Source: Terriglobia bacterium (GTDB lineage Bacteria > Acidobacteriota > Terriglobia > UBA7540). Taken from it: a stretch of 64,000 nucleotides of DNA. The position numbers were made by a program, and so were the translations under genes. Each line of letters begins with the position of its first letter. Position 1 is the first letter of the stretch. Under the pieces are notes generated by a model. It saw only the letters and a program-made list of their open reading frames with translations, was not told the origin of the DNA and made no database searches. Positions 18,137-26,671 of this stretch are shown here, in pieces. Location of the stretch: assembly GCA_030041095.1 (NCBI GenBank), contig JASHON010000018.1, forward strand, positions 58,149 through 122,148. The letters are read 5' to 3'.

Positions 18137-19399
18137 TCAATGGATATGCTTCATTTTCTTCTGCATGTAATCCATCAGCAGATATTGGCCCAAGGTGTAG
18201 GGCGTGGTGAAATAGGCCTTGCCTCGGCAGATCTCGGTGACCTTCTGCACAAAGTGGACGAGGCCGTAATCTGACGCGAGCATAAACGTATTGATCAGTA
18301 TTCCGTTGCGGCGGCAGCGTGCCACCTCGTGGAGAGTTTCAGAAACCACCAGCGGATCGAGGCCAAAAGCGTTCTTATAGATCCTGCCGTCCTCCAGCGT
18401 CAAGGCAGAGGGTTTGCCGTCCGTGATCATCACAATCTGGCGCATGTCCTTCTTTTGCCGCGACAGCAGGCGCTGGCCCAGCCTTAATCCTTCACGAGTA
18501 TTCGTGTAATACGGACCCACCTGCACCCGGGCAAGCTGCGGCAGCGGCACTTCTTCCGCCGAGTCGTGAAACAGAACGAGATGCAGAGAATCGCCGGGAT
18601 ATTGTGTGCGAATTAAGTGCATGAGCGCCATCGCCACCTTCTTGGCCGGTGTAAAGCGATCCTCACCGTAGAGGATCATGCTGTGGCTGCAATCGAGCAT
18701 CAGAACGGTGGCGCAGGAACTCTGATATTCGCATTGCCGCACCTGCAAATCGCTGTAGTCCAGATCCAACGGGAATTTCAAACCGGAATGCTGGATGGCG
18801 GAAAGAAGGGTGGCGTTGGCATCCAGGTTCATCGTGTCGCCGAATTCGTAGCGGCGTGTTGATCCGCTGGATTCGACGCCCGTTGAGAGCTCGCGAGTAT
18901 CGTGCCGTCCGAAACTTGACTTTCCAAGTGAGCCCAACAGCTCCTTCAACGTTTTGAAGCCAAGGAAGTCAAGCGTCTTATCGGTCATTTCGAATTTGAC
19001 GCTTCCGGACGGCCTGTTCTCCTGCGCGCCGGGCCCCGGCGATACTCGTCCCTCCGCGCTCTGCGGTTGATAAGGACTCGTGATAGTGATGTATCCCTCT
19101 TCGGCGAGTTTCTCCAAAAGCCGTTGGATGAGGCCGTGAAGCTGCGACTGGTTGTAATCCTCAGAATTATTCAGCAGGTCTTCGAGCAGCTCCGCGGGGA
19201 TCATGTCTTTGTTTTGCAGCGCGTTAAGGAGAGCCTGATGCAATTCTTCCAGCGATCGTTCGTTCAGTTCGCTGAATTCATAGAACTGGTGGTAAAAGCC
19301 GCTGTCGAGAAGGGTGTCCTGGAGAAGCTGCAATAAGTCTTCTGACGTCAGGTTATCGAAGGGATCGCCGGTGAATTTGGTGTACTTCAGATATTTCAT
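18137..19399 (-). CDS. VWA-domain protein paired with the AAA ATPase
   Basis: A 420-residue cytoplasmic protein. The N-terminal half is helical and charged; the von Willebrand A domain occupies about 225-400 with a MIDAS motif DCSHSM in place of the usual DxSGS, plus ITDGKPS as the third MIDAS loop. Pairs of a MoxR/Mg-chelatase-like ATPase and a VWA protein act as metal-insertion or remodelling machines in characterised cases; here the target is unknown. The gene follows the ATPase gene on the same strand with 82 bases between and is followed in the same frame by the hydrolase. Confidence 0.88.
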   Translation of the reverse strand: MKYLKYTKFTGDPFDNLTSEDLLQLLQDTLLDSGFYHQFYEFSELNERSLEELHQALLNALQNKDMIPAELLEDLLNNSEDYNQSQLHGLIQRLLEKLAEEGYITITSPYQPQSAEGRVSPGPGAQENRPSGSVKFEMTDKTLDFLGFKTLKELLGSLGKSSFGRHDTRELSTGVESSGSTRRYEFGDTMNLDANATLLSAIQHSGLKFPLDLDYSDLQVRQCEYQSSCATVLMLDCSHSMILYGEDRFTPAKKVAMALMHLIRTQYPGDSLHLVLFHDSAEEVPLPQLARVQVGPYYTNTREGLRLGQRLLSRQKKDMRQIVMITDGKPSALTLEDGRIYKNAFGLDPLVVSETLHEVARCRRNGILINTFMLASDYGLVHFVQKVTEICRGKAYFTTPYTLGQYLLMDYMQKKMKHIH

Positions 19400-19481
19400 T
19401 CGTGCCAGATATCCCTTTCATCAAATAAATCTCGCGGTCCTGGCGGCGACGGACGAAGGCCCGCGGATGCCGGACGATCAC

Positions 19482-20948
19482 TTAGTTTACCGACCGGCGG
19501 CGAACGGCGGCAGGGCTCGGCTCTTCAGCGGCTTCTTCAGACGCCCGAACAGAAGCATGGAAACCATATTCTTCGTTGCGGCTGATTTTCTTCATCGCCA
19601 CCAGTCCCTCCAGGATGAACTCCGCCCCTGAAACCTGCAACGCCTGGTCCTCCCGAGGCTTGATGCCAAGAGGCGCAAGGTGTTCCAGAAGCCCTTGAAT
19701 TTTCTTGAACTGCGCCATCAGCTCGTCGGCCGGCGCCGTATCAAGGTACCTCAGGTTTCCTCCCAGCTCGAACCACTTCACAATGGCGTTGAGCGACGTG
19801 CCGTCGTAATATTTGCGAAAGATTTTTCCCGCCGCTTGGCGAACGATGTCACGGGCAATGGTTTCCGCGCCGCGCAGCTCGCCTTCATATTCCAGCTCGA
19901 ATTTGCCGGTGATGGAAGGCAATGCCGCGTAAACGTCCGAAACTCGCGGAACGACGATGCTTTCACCGTTGATGAGTGCGCGTCGCTCGGCATTGGAGAC
20001 CACGCTTTCAAGACAAGTGATGGAAAGGCGCTGGCTCACGCCGCTGCGCTTGTCAATCTTCTTCTCCTGGCGCGCTTCGAAGGCTACGCTTTCTACGATC
20101 TCACGGACGAATGGCGGGATGACCATGCGGGTTCGGCCGTTGCGCTCCGTCCAGGCTTCCTGTGCAGTAATGGCCAGGGCGTGCTCGATCGTTTGCGGAT
20201 AGTGGGTGCGGATCTCCGCTCCAATGCGGTCCTTAAGCGGCGTGATGATCTTCCCGCGCGCGGTGTAGTCTTCCGGATTGGCCGTAAACACCAGCACCAC
20301 ATCGAGCGGCAGCCGGACCGGATAGCCTTTGATCTGCACGTCCCCTTCTTGCATGATGTTGAACAACCCCACCTGAATCTTTCCGGCAAGGTCGGGAAGT
20401 TCGTTGATGGCAAAAATGCCGCGGTTCGCGCGAGGCAGCAGACCGTAATGGATGGTCAGCTCGCTTGAGAGGGAGTGGCCGCCGCGCGCCGCGCGAATCG
20501 GATCGAGATCGCCGATGATATCGGCAATCGTCACGTCAGGGGTTGCCAGCTTCTCAACGTACCTCGCCTGGCGCGGCAGATAGGCAATCGGAGTGTCGTC
20601 TCCACGCTCCGCGACGAGCTCGCGGCAGGCCCGGCAGATGGGCTTCAGGGGATTATCGTGAATTTCACATCCTTCAATGCAAGGAATCTCGTCGTCCAGC
20701 AGCGCCACCAGGGCGCGCAGGATGCGGCTCTTCGCTTGCCCTCTGAGACCCAGCAGAATGAAATGGTGCCGGGAAAGGATGGCGTTTTCGATTTGTGGAA
20801 TTACCGAATCGTCAAATCCGATGATGCCGGGGAAAACTGGATCGCTGGATTTCAGCTTGCCGATCAGATTGGCCCGCATTTCGTCTTTAACGGATGGGCA
20901 GCACGCGTGGGATTTCCTGAACTCACCGAGGCTCTTAGGTCTTTCCAT
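19482..20948 (-). CDS. AAA+ ATPase of the magnesium-chelatase/MoxR type
   Basis: A 488-residue ATPase. The P-loop GLRGQAKSR (an alanine replaces the usual second glycine), a Walker B region ending in IFAINELPDL and a sensor in LVFTANPEDY are present in ChlI-like order. A loop with four cysteines (CIEGCEIHDN...CRAC) inserted after the P-loop could bind zinc. I use ATG 20948, which gives a sensible N-terminus, rather than the alternative start ten codons upstream. The VWA partner follows directly. The operon context with undecaprenyl synthase does not reveal the client. Confidence 0.88.
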   Translation of the reverse strand: MERPKSLGEFRKSHACCPSVKDEMRANLIGKLKSSDPVFPGIIGFDDSVIPQIENAILSRHHFILLGLRGQAKSRILRALVALLDDEIPCIEGCEIHDNPLKPICRACRELVAERGDDTPIAYLPRQARYVEKLATPDVTIADIIGDLDPIRAARGGHSLSSELTIHYGLLPRANRGIFAINELPDLAGKIQVGLFNIMQEGDVQIKGYPVRLPLDVVLVFTANPEDYTARGKIITPLKDRIGAEIRTHYPQTIEHALAITAQEAWTERNGRTRMVIPPFVREIVESVAFEARQEKKIDKRSGVSQRLSITCLESVVSNAERRALINGESIVVPRVSDVYAALPSITGKFELEYEGELRGAETIARDIVRQAAGKIFRKYYDGTSLNAIVKWFELGGNLRYLDTAPADELMAQFKKIQGLLEHLAPLGIKPREDQALQVSGAEFILEGLVAMKKISRNEEYGFHASVRASEEAAEEPSPAAVRRRSVN

Positions 20949-20995
20949 GTGCTCATTATAGAAAACCGGCGAGGGCAACTCAATCGTGCGCCCAT

Positions 20996-21766
20996 TCAGC
21001 GCGAAACATTCACAGCGCTTTCAAGGGCCGGCTGGAGCTCCTCAGTGGGGAGAAGCCGTCCGAAACGGCGCTGACGCCGATGGTAACTTTCGATGGCTTC
21101 CTGCAGGTGGAAGGGCGTGAAGTCGGGCCAGTAGACAGGACTGAAATAGAGCTCGGCGTAAGCGATCTCCCAAAGGAGAAAGTCGCTGAGCCGCTGCTCC
21201 CGCCCGGTGCGAATCAGCAGGTCGACCTCCTGATCGTCCGGGTCTGCATGCGTGGCGAGCGCGAGAAGCCTTGAAAATTCCTCAGGGCTCGCAGCACGGC
21301 TGCGGCCCAGTCGCGTCGCCGCGTCCAGAATCGCGCCCCGGCCGGAGTAATCGAGTGCAAGACGAAGGTGAAGTTGCCGGCCGCGCTTCGAGGCGGCCTC
21401 GCAGTCCTCGATTTCAGCGCGAAGTGAGGCGGGAAGGCGGTCTCGCCTTCCGATCACGCTCATTCGTACGCCGGCGCGCGGGCAATCCTGTTTCTGCTGG
21501 CGAAAGAAGCTTTCAAACAGGTCCATCAAGCTCTGCACTTCCTCCGCAGGCCGCTCCCAATTGTTCTGTGAGAAAGCATAAAGCGTAAGCGTTCCGATTC
21601 CGAGAGAAGGCGCGGCAGCGGCCACCGGAGCAATGGCCGCTGCGCCTCTACGGTGGCCCTCCGCGCGGGAAAGCCCATGGCTCCGAGCCCAGCGCCCGTT
21701 CCCGTCCATGATGATGGCAGCATGCAGCCGTTCATCATCGGCCTTCGACTGAGATTCGCCATTCAT
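20996..21766 (-). CDS. uppS: Undecaprenyl diphosphate synthase (isoprenyl transferase)
   Basis: A 256-residue cis-prenyltransferase that makes the C55 lipid carrier for peptidoglycan and O-antigen. It has IIMDGNGRWA (catalytic Asp and P-loop), EGHRRG, SQNNWERP, and the C-terminal RTGREQRLSDFLLWEIAYAELYF motif. Tight spacing on the minus strand places it in the operon with the winged-helix regulator upstream and the ATPase downstream. Confidence 0.95.
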   Translation of the reverse strand: MNGESQSKADDERLHAAIIMDGNGRWARSHGLSRAEGHRRGAAAIAPVAAAAPSLGIGTLTLYAFSQNNWERPAEEVQSLMDLFESFFRQQKQDCPRAGVRMSVIGRRDRLPASLRAEIEDCEAASKRGRQLHLRLALDYSGRGAILDAATRLGRSRAASPEEFSRLLALATHADPDDQEVDLLIRTGREQRLSDFLLWEIAYAELYFSPVYWPDFTPFHLQEAIESYHRRQRRFGRLLPTEELQPALESAVNVSR

Positions 21767-21775
21767 GAATCAACC

Positions 21776-22171
21776 TCATTGTGAGCGCGCAGCCTGAATG
21801 AGAGCCTCCATCTGGTTCAGGTATCGCTCGAGGGCCCTCCGCCCGGCCGGCGTGAGGCGATACTCCGTCTTCGGCAGCCGGCCCTGGAAGAACTTGCGGC
21901 AGGCAACATAGTCCACCATTTCCAGCTTGCGCGCGTGCACGCTCAGGTTGCCATCAGTCGTTTTCAAAATATGCTTAAGGTCGTTGAAGCTTAACGACTG
22001 ATTGACGGCCAGGGCGCTGACGATCCCCAGCCGGATTTGCTCGTGAATGAGCGGGTCGAAATCACGCGGAGCGGGGGCCGTCGTGGCCCGCCGTGCTGAT
22101 GCGGTCCGCTGCGCTGCCCCTTGCCGGCTCGTAGCCGCCTTGCGGTCTGTTTGGTAACTCCTACCCACCAT
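21776..22171 (-). CDS. Winged-helix transcriptional regulator (HTH_34-like)
   Basis: A 131-residue regulator. After a basic N-terminal tail, residues about 40-120 form a MarR/HTH_34-type winged helix with SFNDLKHILKTTDGNLSVHARKLE as the recognition region and KTEYRLTPAGRRAL as the wing. ATG 22171 (or GTG 22168) follows AAGGAGAT and overlaps the end of the upstream membrane-protein gene. Proteins of this type often repress their own operon; the palindrome at 22813-22831 upstream of the operon is a candidate target. Confidence 0.85.
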   Translation of the reverse strand: MVGRSYQTDRKAATSRQGAAQRTASARRATTAPAPRDFDPLIHEQIRLGIVSALAVNQSLSFNDLKHILKTTDGNLSVHARKLEMVDYVACRKFFQGRLPKTEYRLTPAGRRALERYLNQMEALIQAARSQ

Positions 22172-22775
22172 ATCTCCTTGCGATGATCGCGCCAAAAACG
22201 ATATGCAAGCCGCCAAATCCGAGCCCGAGAATGACGTTGCCCCAAGCGGCAGGAGAAAACAGCGCGGCGGCGCCCGCCAGCATGAAGCACAAACCCATCA
22301 ACGGAACCACTCGCACGGAAAACGCTCCCGCCGTTACCACGCCGGCGCCGTAGGTAACCAGCCACAAACCGGGCAAAAAGCGGTGAAGGCCGCCCGCTTC
22401 GAGCGCTGCGGTCAGCAACGCGCCTGCCGCCACCGGCGGAAGCAGACTAAGCGCAAACTTCCGGGCCGCTCCCGTCCAGATGGGCAGGTCAGCGGCGCGT
22501 GCCTTCCGCATCGCCGCCCAAGCCCCAACGGCAAAAGCCAGCACGCCCTCGGCCAGCCAGACGGAAAGCCATGCGTGCTCCTCCAGTTGCTGCCCCGCAA
22601 TCACCGATGCCGCCACCGCGCTCAGCCCTACGGCCACGCCGCCCCATCCGGGAACGGCGGTAAAAGACGCAGAACGCTCCATCGTCTCGCGGATGAACCG
22701 CAGATTCTCAATGGCGTGCTGGCGCCCCGTGGCGGCCAGCCGAAACCGCGCATGGCGCTGGGACCGGCGAACCAT
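22161..22775 (-). CDS. Six-helix membrane protein, first gene of the operon
   Basis: A 204-residue protein with a basic N-terminus and about five to six hydrophobic helices (from about residue 44 on). No catalytic motif is seen. Its end overlaps the start of the winged-helix regulator, a pairing that often means the regulator controls the membrane protein. ATG 22775 lies only seven bases after a good -10 element, so the message may be leaderless; longer starts up to 22811 would fall upstream of that promoter. Confidence 0.75.
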   Translation of the reverse strand: MVRRSQRHARFRLAATGRQHAIENLRFIRETMERSASFTAVPGWGGVAVGLSAVAASVIAGQQLEEHAWLSVWLAEGVLAFAVGAWAAMRKARAADLPIWTGAARKFALSLLPPVAAGALLTAALEAGGLHRFLPGLWLVTYGAGVVTAGAFSVRVVPLMGLCFMLAGAAALFSPAAWGNVILGLGFGGLHIVFGAIIARRYGG

Positions 22776-22782
22776 GCCCCGT

Positions 22783-22811
22783 AGTCTAGGACCGGAAGCC
22801 GTCATTGTCAA
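22783..22811 (-). promoter_or_regulatory. Promoter of the 22775-17280 operon
   Basis: On the minus strand a perfect TTGACA (22811-22806), a 17-base spacer and TAGACT (22788-22783, four of six). The -10 ends seven bases before the ATG at 22775, so transcription would start at or next to the start codon. No Shine-Dalgarno fits in this space. Confidence 0.6.
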
Positions 22812-22812
22812 G

Positions 22813-22831
22813 TACTTTGACCTACAAAGTA
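22813..22831. promoter_or_regulatory. Candidate operator: 7-base inverted repeat
   Basis: TACTTTG, five bases, CAAAGTA: a perfect inverted repeat placed directly against the -35 element. Size and position fit a dimeric winged-helix repressor or activator. The regulator encoded as the second gene of this operon is the natural candidate, which is inference. Confidence 0.55.
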
Positions 22832-22867
22832 GTACCGGTCCCGGAGGGCCGAACCAGCCCCGAGTTT

Positions 22868-23435
22868 CTACATTTCACCCGCCGTCTCCCGGGCGCTCCG
22901 GCAGCCGCCTTGCGTCGCAAACTCCAACGGCTTCAGCCGCTGCCCGGCGCTTGCCGAACTGGCCGGGGTATTCGTGCGGCTCTGCCGCCTGACGTGCGGA
23001 AAGGCTTGCCTTTCCGCGAGCGCCACTCATCGAATTATTCAGGGGCGAGGCTGTGCCTCGCGCCCTGGACTTCCTACATTTCACACGCCGTTTCGCGGGC
23101 GCTCCGGCACCCGCTTTGTGCCCCCGTATCAGGGCATGACTTCAGTCATGCCGCAGTGCATCGCAGACTCCAACGGCTTTAGCCGCTGCCCGGCGCTTGC
23201 CGAACCGGCCGGGGTATTTGTGCGGCTCTGCCGCCTGACGTGCGGAAAGGCTTGCCTTTCCGGACCTGAACCCTCTGATCGTTCCTTCTTTTTTTCGAAA
23301 GCGAGGCTGTGCCTCGCGCCCTGGACTTCCTACATTTCACCCGCCGTTTCGCGGACGCTCCGGCAGCCGCTTCGGTACCCCCGCATCAGGGCATGACTTC
23401 AGTCATGCCGACTCAGGTCCGCCGATGGCCGGGCT
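22868..23435. repeat. Array of composite palindromic repeats (locus 1)
   Basis: About 2.7 copies of a composite unit, starting at 22868, 23074 and 23330 with the shared word CTACATTTCAC. Each unit is a chain of short hairpins: CGGCTTTAGCCG type, GCGGCTCTGCCGC, GGAAAGGCTTGCCTTTCC, GCGAGGCTGTGCCTCGC and, in the second and third units, GGCATGAC-TTCA-GTCATGCC (23133-23152, 23390-23409). The array fills most of the 838-base gap between the divergent genes 22775 and 23614 and ends in a RAYT remnant. Apart from the operon promoter and operator at its left end, no gene is seen in the gap. Confidence 0.85.
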
Positions 23436-23514
23436 TTAGCCCCTGCGGGCCAGGTAGCTGAAGCCGTACCGATACTCCTCAGGCGACGAGACTCTCTCGC
23501 ACCGGCGCTTCGAA
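23436..23514 (-). pseudogene. 3' remnant of a REP-associated tyrosine transposase
   Basis: The last 18 codons read SSPEEYRYGFSYLARRG, nearly the same as SPEEYPYGFSYLAKRK of the intact RAYT at 40718-41227. One frame over, just upstream, PVRESLV aligns with PVKAGLV of that protein, so a single-base shift separates the two parts. Similarity ends near 23514. The TAA stop lies inside the GGGCTTTAGCCC hairpin of the adjacent repeat. Confidence 0.75.
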
Positions 23515-23613
23515 GCGAACCGTTGACTTGGCGACGGCGCAGGAATGATACTGTGGGCTTTCCTAATGAAATTTGGGGGGATTCCTCGGCCTGAGATGGA
23601 GAGGCGAAGTTTT

Positions 23614-25719
23614 ATGGTTCCAAGGCACAGGCGCATCCAGAGCTTTTGCTTCGCGGTCATTCTGGGCTCGTTCCTTGTTCCCCGTACCCTTGCGGCGCGG
23701 CAATTTACCTTGGAACAAGTGATGAGCGCGCCTTTTCCTGAGTTGCTGACCGTCGCTCCCAAGGGCGGCGCGGTTGCTTGGGTGCTCAACGATCGGGGCG
23801 TTCGTAATTTTTATGTTTCCATGCCGCCCTATCATGAAGCGCGGAAAGTCACCCCATACCACCAGGATGACGGACAGCAAATTGCCGAAGTAACGTGGAC
23901 GCCAGACGGAAACTTCCTCATCTACGTCCGAGGCGGCGACTTCGATATGGGGCGATCGTATCCGAATCCCCGATCGCTTCCGCAAGGCGTTGAGCAGGAT
24001 ATTTGGATTGTGTCAATCGACGGTGGCCCGCCCCGGCGGCTGGCGCAAGGCCACTCGCCGGCGGTTTCACCAGGCGGCGGCGTGATGGCATACATCTTCG
24101 AGGGTCAGATCTGGACTGTGCGCGTCGATGGAAAGGGGGAGCCCCAACAACTGATTCACGGTCTTGGTAAAGAAAGTTCGCTGAGCTGGTCTCCCGATGG
24201 CGGGAAGCTGGCTTACGTCAGCCGGCGTTCAGGCCACAGTCTGATTGCCGTCTATAACTTCTCATCAAAGAACATTCAGTACATGGACCCGAGCGTGGAT
24301 CGTGATGTTGAGCCGGCATGGTCGCCGGATGGCTCGGAGATCGCATTCATCCGCATTCCGGCCTCGTCCCGTGCCTTTGCGTTTGGACCGAGGCGCGCCG
24401 GGTTTCCATGGTCAATCCGAGTGGCGGACGCGCGGACGGGCGCGGGCCATCAGGTTTGGAAAGCTGATGCGGGACCGGGCAGCGTTTTTCGAGCGATGGT
24501 TGCGAAACACCAGTTGCTCTGGACGCGAAATGGCCGCCTGGTTTTTCCCTGGGAGAAGACGGGCTGGGTGCATCTTTATTCCATGCCTGCCAGCGGAGGG
24601 CAGCCTCTGCTCCTGACACCTGGAAACTTCATGGTAGAAGACGTCTCACCCGTCAGCGACGGTGAGACCATCCTTTACAATTCAAATCAGAATGATATCG
24701 ACCGGCGACACATCTGGAGCGTGAGCGCGACGGGCGGTTCGCCGCGAGAATTGACGACCGGCGCCGGCATTGAATGGTCACCCTTCTTCGCTGCTGACGG
24801 GGATGTTGCGCTTCTTCGGTCGAACGGGCGCCGTCCTGCGCGCGCTGCCATTCTCCGGAATGGCAAGATGACCGATCTCGCGCCCGGTCTAATACCAGCG
24901 GACTTTCCAATCAATTCGCTGGTGCGGCCCAGGCCCGTCATGATTACCGCGACCGACGGCCTGAAGACTCACGGGCAAATATTTCTGCCGCCGAATGACG
25001 GCCAGGGTAAGCATCCGGCTGTGATTTTCGTTCACGGCGGTTCGCGGCGGCAGATGCTACTCGGTTGGCACTACATGGGCTATTACAATCACGCCTACGC
25101 GCTAAACCAATATCTTGCCAACCATGGTGATGTCGTGCTTTCCATAAACTATCGTAGTGGGATCGGCTACGGACTGGATTTTCGCGAGCCGCTGAATTAC
25201 GGCGCCGCTGGCGCCAGCGAATTCAACGACGTACTGGGCGCCGGTCTTTATCTGGCTGCGCGTCCGGACGTGGATGGCTCACGCATCGGAATTTGGGGTG
25301 GCTCCTACGGCGGGTACCTGACGGCTATGGCGCTTTCCCGCGCTTCAAAACTGTTTTGTGTGGGAGTGGACATGCACGGGGTTTTTGACTGGAATGACGT
25401 CATACGAAACTTCGTGCCTTCTTATAATCCCCTGGCACACCCGGCGGAAGCACATCTTGCTTTTGAATCGTCGCCCGCAGCCTCCGTGAGCGGTTGGCGC
25501 TCGCCCGTACTGGTGATTCAGGGCGATGACGACCGCAACGTGCCTTTCAGTCAATCGATCAAGCTGGTGGCTGCGTTGCGTAAGCAGCACGTTCCCTTCG
25601 AACAGCTTGTCCTGCCCGATGAAATACATGACTTTCTGACTTTCCGCGCCTGGTTGAAAGCTTACCGGGCCAGCGCTCGCTTCCTTAACCATTATCTCCA
25701 ACCGCAGCAAGGTCAATAG
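23614..25719 (+). CDS. S9 family (prolyl oligopeptidase-like) secreted peptidase
   Basis: A 701-residue protein: signal peptide (SFCFAVILGSFLVPRTLAA), a beta-propeller built from WD40-like PD40 repeats (about 60-420, with SWSPDGGKL, AWSPDGSEI), and a C-terminal alpha/beta hydrolase. The triad is Ser in GGSYGGY, Asp in GDDDRNVPF and His in DEIHDF. It would cleave peptides in the periplasm. I choose ATG 23614, nine bases after GGAGAGG; ATGs at 23596 and 23545 are alternatives that lengthen the signal peptide unduly. Confidence 0.92.
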   Translation: MVPRHRRIQSFCFAVILGSFLVPRTLAARQFTLEQVMSAPFPELLTVAPKGGAVAWVLNDRGVRNFYVSMPPYHEARKVTPYHQDDGQQIAEVTWTPDGNFLIYVRGGDFDMGRSYPNPRSLPQGVEQDIWIVSIDGGPPRRLAQGHSPAVSPGGGVMAYIFEGQIWTVRVDGKGEPQQLIHGLGKESSLSWSPDGGKLAYVSRRSGHSLIAVYNFSSKNIQYMDPSVDRDVEPAWSPDGSEIAFIRIPASSRAFAFGPRRAGFPWSIRVADARTGAGHQVWKADAGPGSVFRAMVAKHQLLWTRNGRLVFPWEKTGWVHLYSMPASGGQPLLLTPGNFMVEDVSPVSDGETILYNSNQNDIDRRHIWSVSATGGSPRELTTGAGIEWSPFFAADGDVALLRSNGRRPARAAILRNGKMTDLAPGLIPADFPINSLVRPRPVMITATDGLKTHGQIFLPPNDGQGKHPAVIFVHGGSRRQMLLGWHYMGYYNHAYALNQYLANHGDVVLSINYRSGIGYGLDFREPLNYGAAGASEFNDVLGAGLYLAARPDVDGSRIGIWGGSYGGYLTAMALSRASKLFCVGVDMHGVFDWNDVIRNFVPSYNPLAHPAEAHLAFESSPAASVSGWRSPVLVIQGDDDRNVPFSQSIKLVAALRKQHVPFEQLVLPDEIHDFLTFRAWLKAYRASARFLNHYLQPQQGQ

Positions 25720-25806
25720 CAGGAACACAGCTCCGCTCATGAAAACTGCGGCCAGCGCTTCCTGCCAGCAGTAACCGGGCACGGCCAGACTTTCGGAGCA
25801 GCACGC

Positions 25807-26658
25807 TCAGACACGGAGCGCACGAAGGTAGGGAACGCTGGCTTCCATCATGGGCAGGCTCATTTCCACGAAGTAGTTTTTGATGCCGCCGACCTTTGCA
25901 GCGGCGAAAATTCTTTTCCAATTCAGCGTGCCCTTGCCCACTGGAGTAATCTTTCGCGTCTTTGCGGACCAGCCTTGCACGTGCATCGAAATGAACCGGC
26001 CCGGATAGCGCGTGAAATATTTAATCGGATCGTATCCCTGGCTGATGGAGGAGACTTGAAACTGAAACTTGACGAGGCTTGGATCGAGGAATTTGAACAG
26101 CAGGTCGTAGGTTCGGTGGCCGTCGGCCATCGAGAGCGTCCAACCCTCGTTGTGAAGGCCCTGTTGGATTCCCGCCCTCGCGGCTCGCGCGGCCATGCGA
26201 TTGTATTCGTCGGCAGCCCGTTTCACGTCGTCCACCGTCGGGTGGTGCGGACCCTCCAGGCTGGGCACCATCATTTGAGTGAGACCAACGTCTTTGGCCC
26301 AGGCAATGCGGCCTTCCTGGTCTTTCCTGAGCTCCTCGATCGTAAAGTGCGAGCTGATGCAAGTGACGCCGGCATCGCCTAAGATGCTGCGAAGCTCCGC
26401 TCCGCTATATTTGCCCACCCCGGCGAAGCCTGAGTCGGCGTAGCCCACGGGTGAGCACAGCTCGATCGACTGAAAGCCGGCGCGGGCTAAGGTCTTGAGC
26501 GTGCCGGGAAAGTCTTTCGAGATCATGGCGCGGACCGGCCAGGTTTGGCAGCCGATCGGCAGGCCCAGCGGATCGGCAAAGAGCGCTCGTGTGCCTGCGC
26601 TCAGTATTCCGATCCCGGCGGCATTCGTGCGTTTCAGGAACTCTCTTCGCGAAAGCAT
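25807..26658 (-). CDS. Tat-exported sugar phosphate isomerase/epimerase (TIM barrel)
   Basis: A 283-residue protein of the xylose-isomerase-like/AP-endonuclease-2 superfamily. It opens with a twin-arginine signal SRREFLKR followed by a hydrophobic stretch and an Ala-rich cleavage region. The barrel carries ELCSPVG, ISSHFTIEEL, LHNEGWTL and SMHVQGW, strands that usually hold metal-binding Glu/His/Asp residues. The ATG at 26658 has AAGGTGG eight bases upstream, and the preceding oxidoreductase gene stops just before that ribosome site, so the two are coupled. Confidence 0.85.
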   Translation of the reverse strand: MLSRREFLKRTNAAGIGILSAGTRALFADPLGLPIGCQTWPVRAMISKDFPGTLKTLARAGFQSIELCSPVGYADSGFAGVGKYSGAELRSILGDAGVTCISSHFTIEELRKDQEGRIAWAKDVGLTQMMVPSLEGPHHPTVDDVKRAADEYNRMAARAARAGIQQGLHNEGWTLSMADGHRTYDLLFKFLDPSLVKFQFQVSSISQGYDPIKYFTRYPGRFISMHVQGWSAKTRKITPVGKGTLNWKRIFAAAKVGGIKNYFVEMSLPMMEASVPYLRALRV

Positions 26659-26671
26659 GGCTTGTTCCACC

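Noticed and set aside
22974..23396. Coding frames within the repeat array
   Set aside because: Their translations repeat themselves because they read the repeat units; no gene-like signals.
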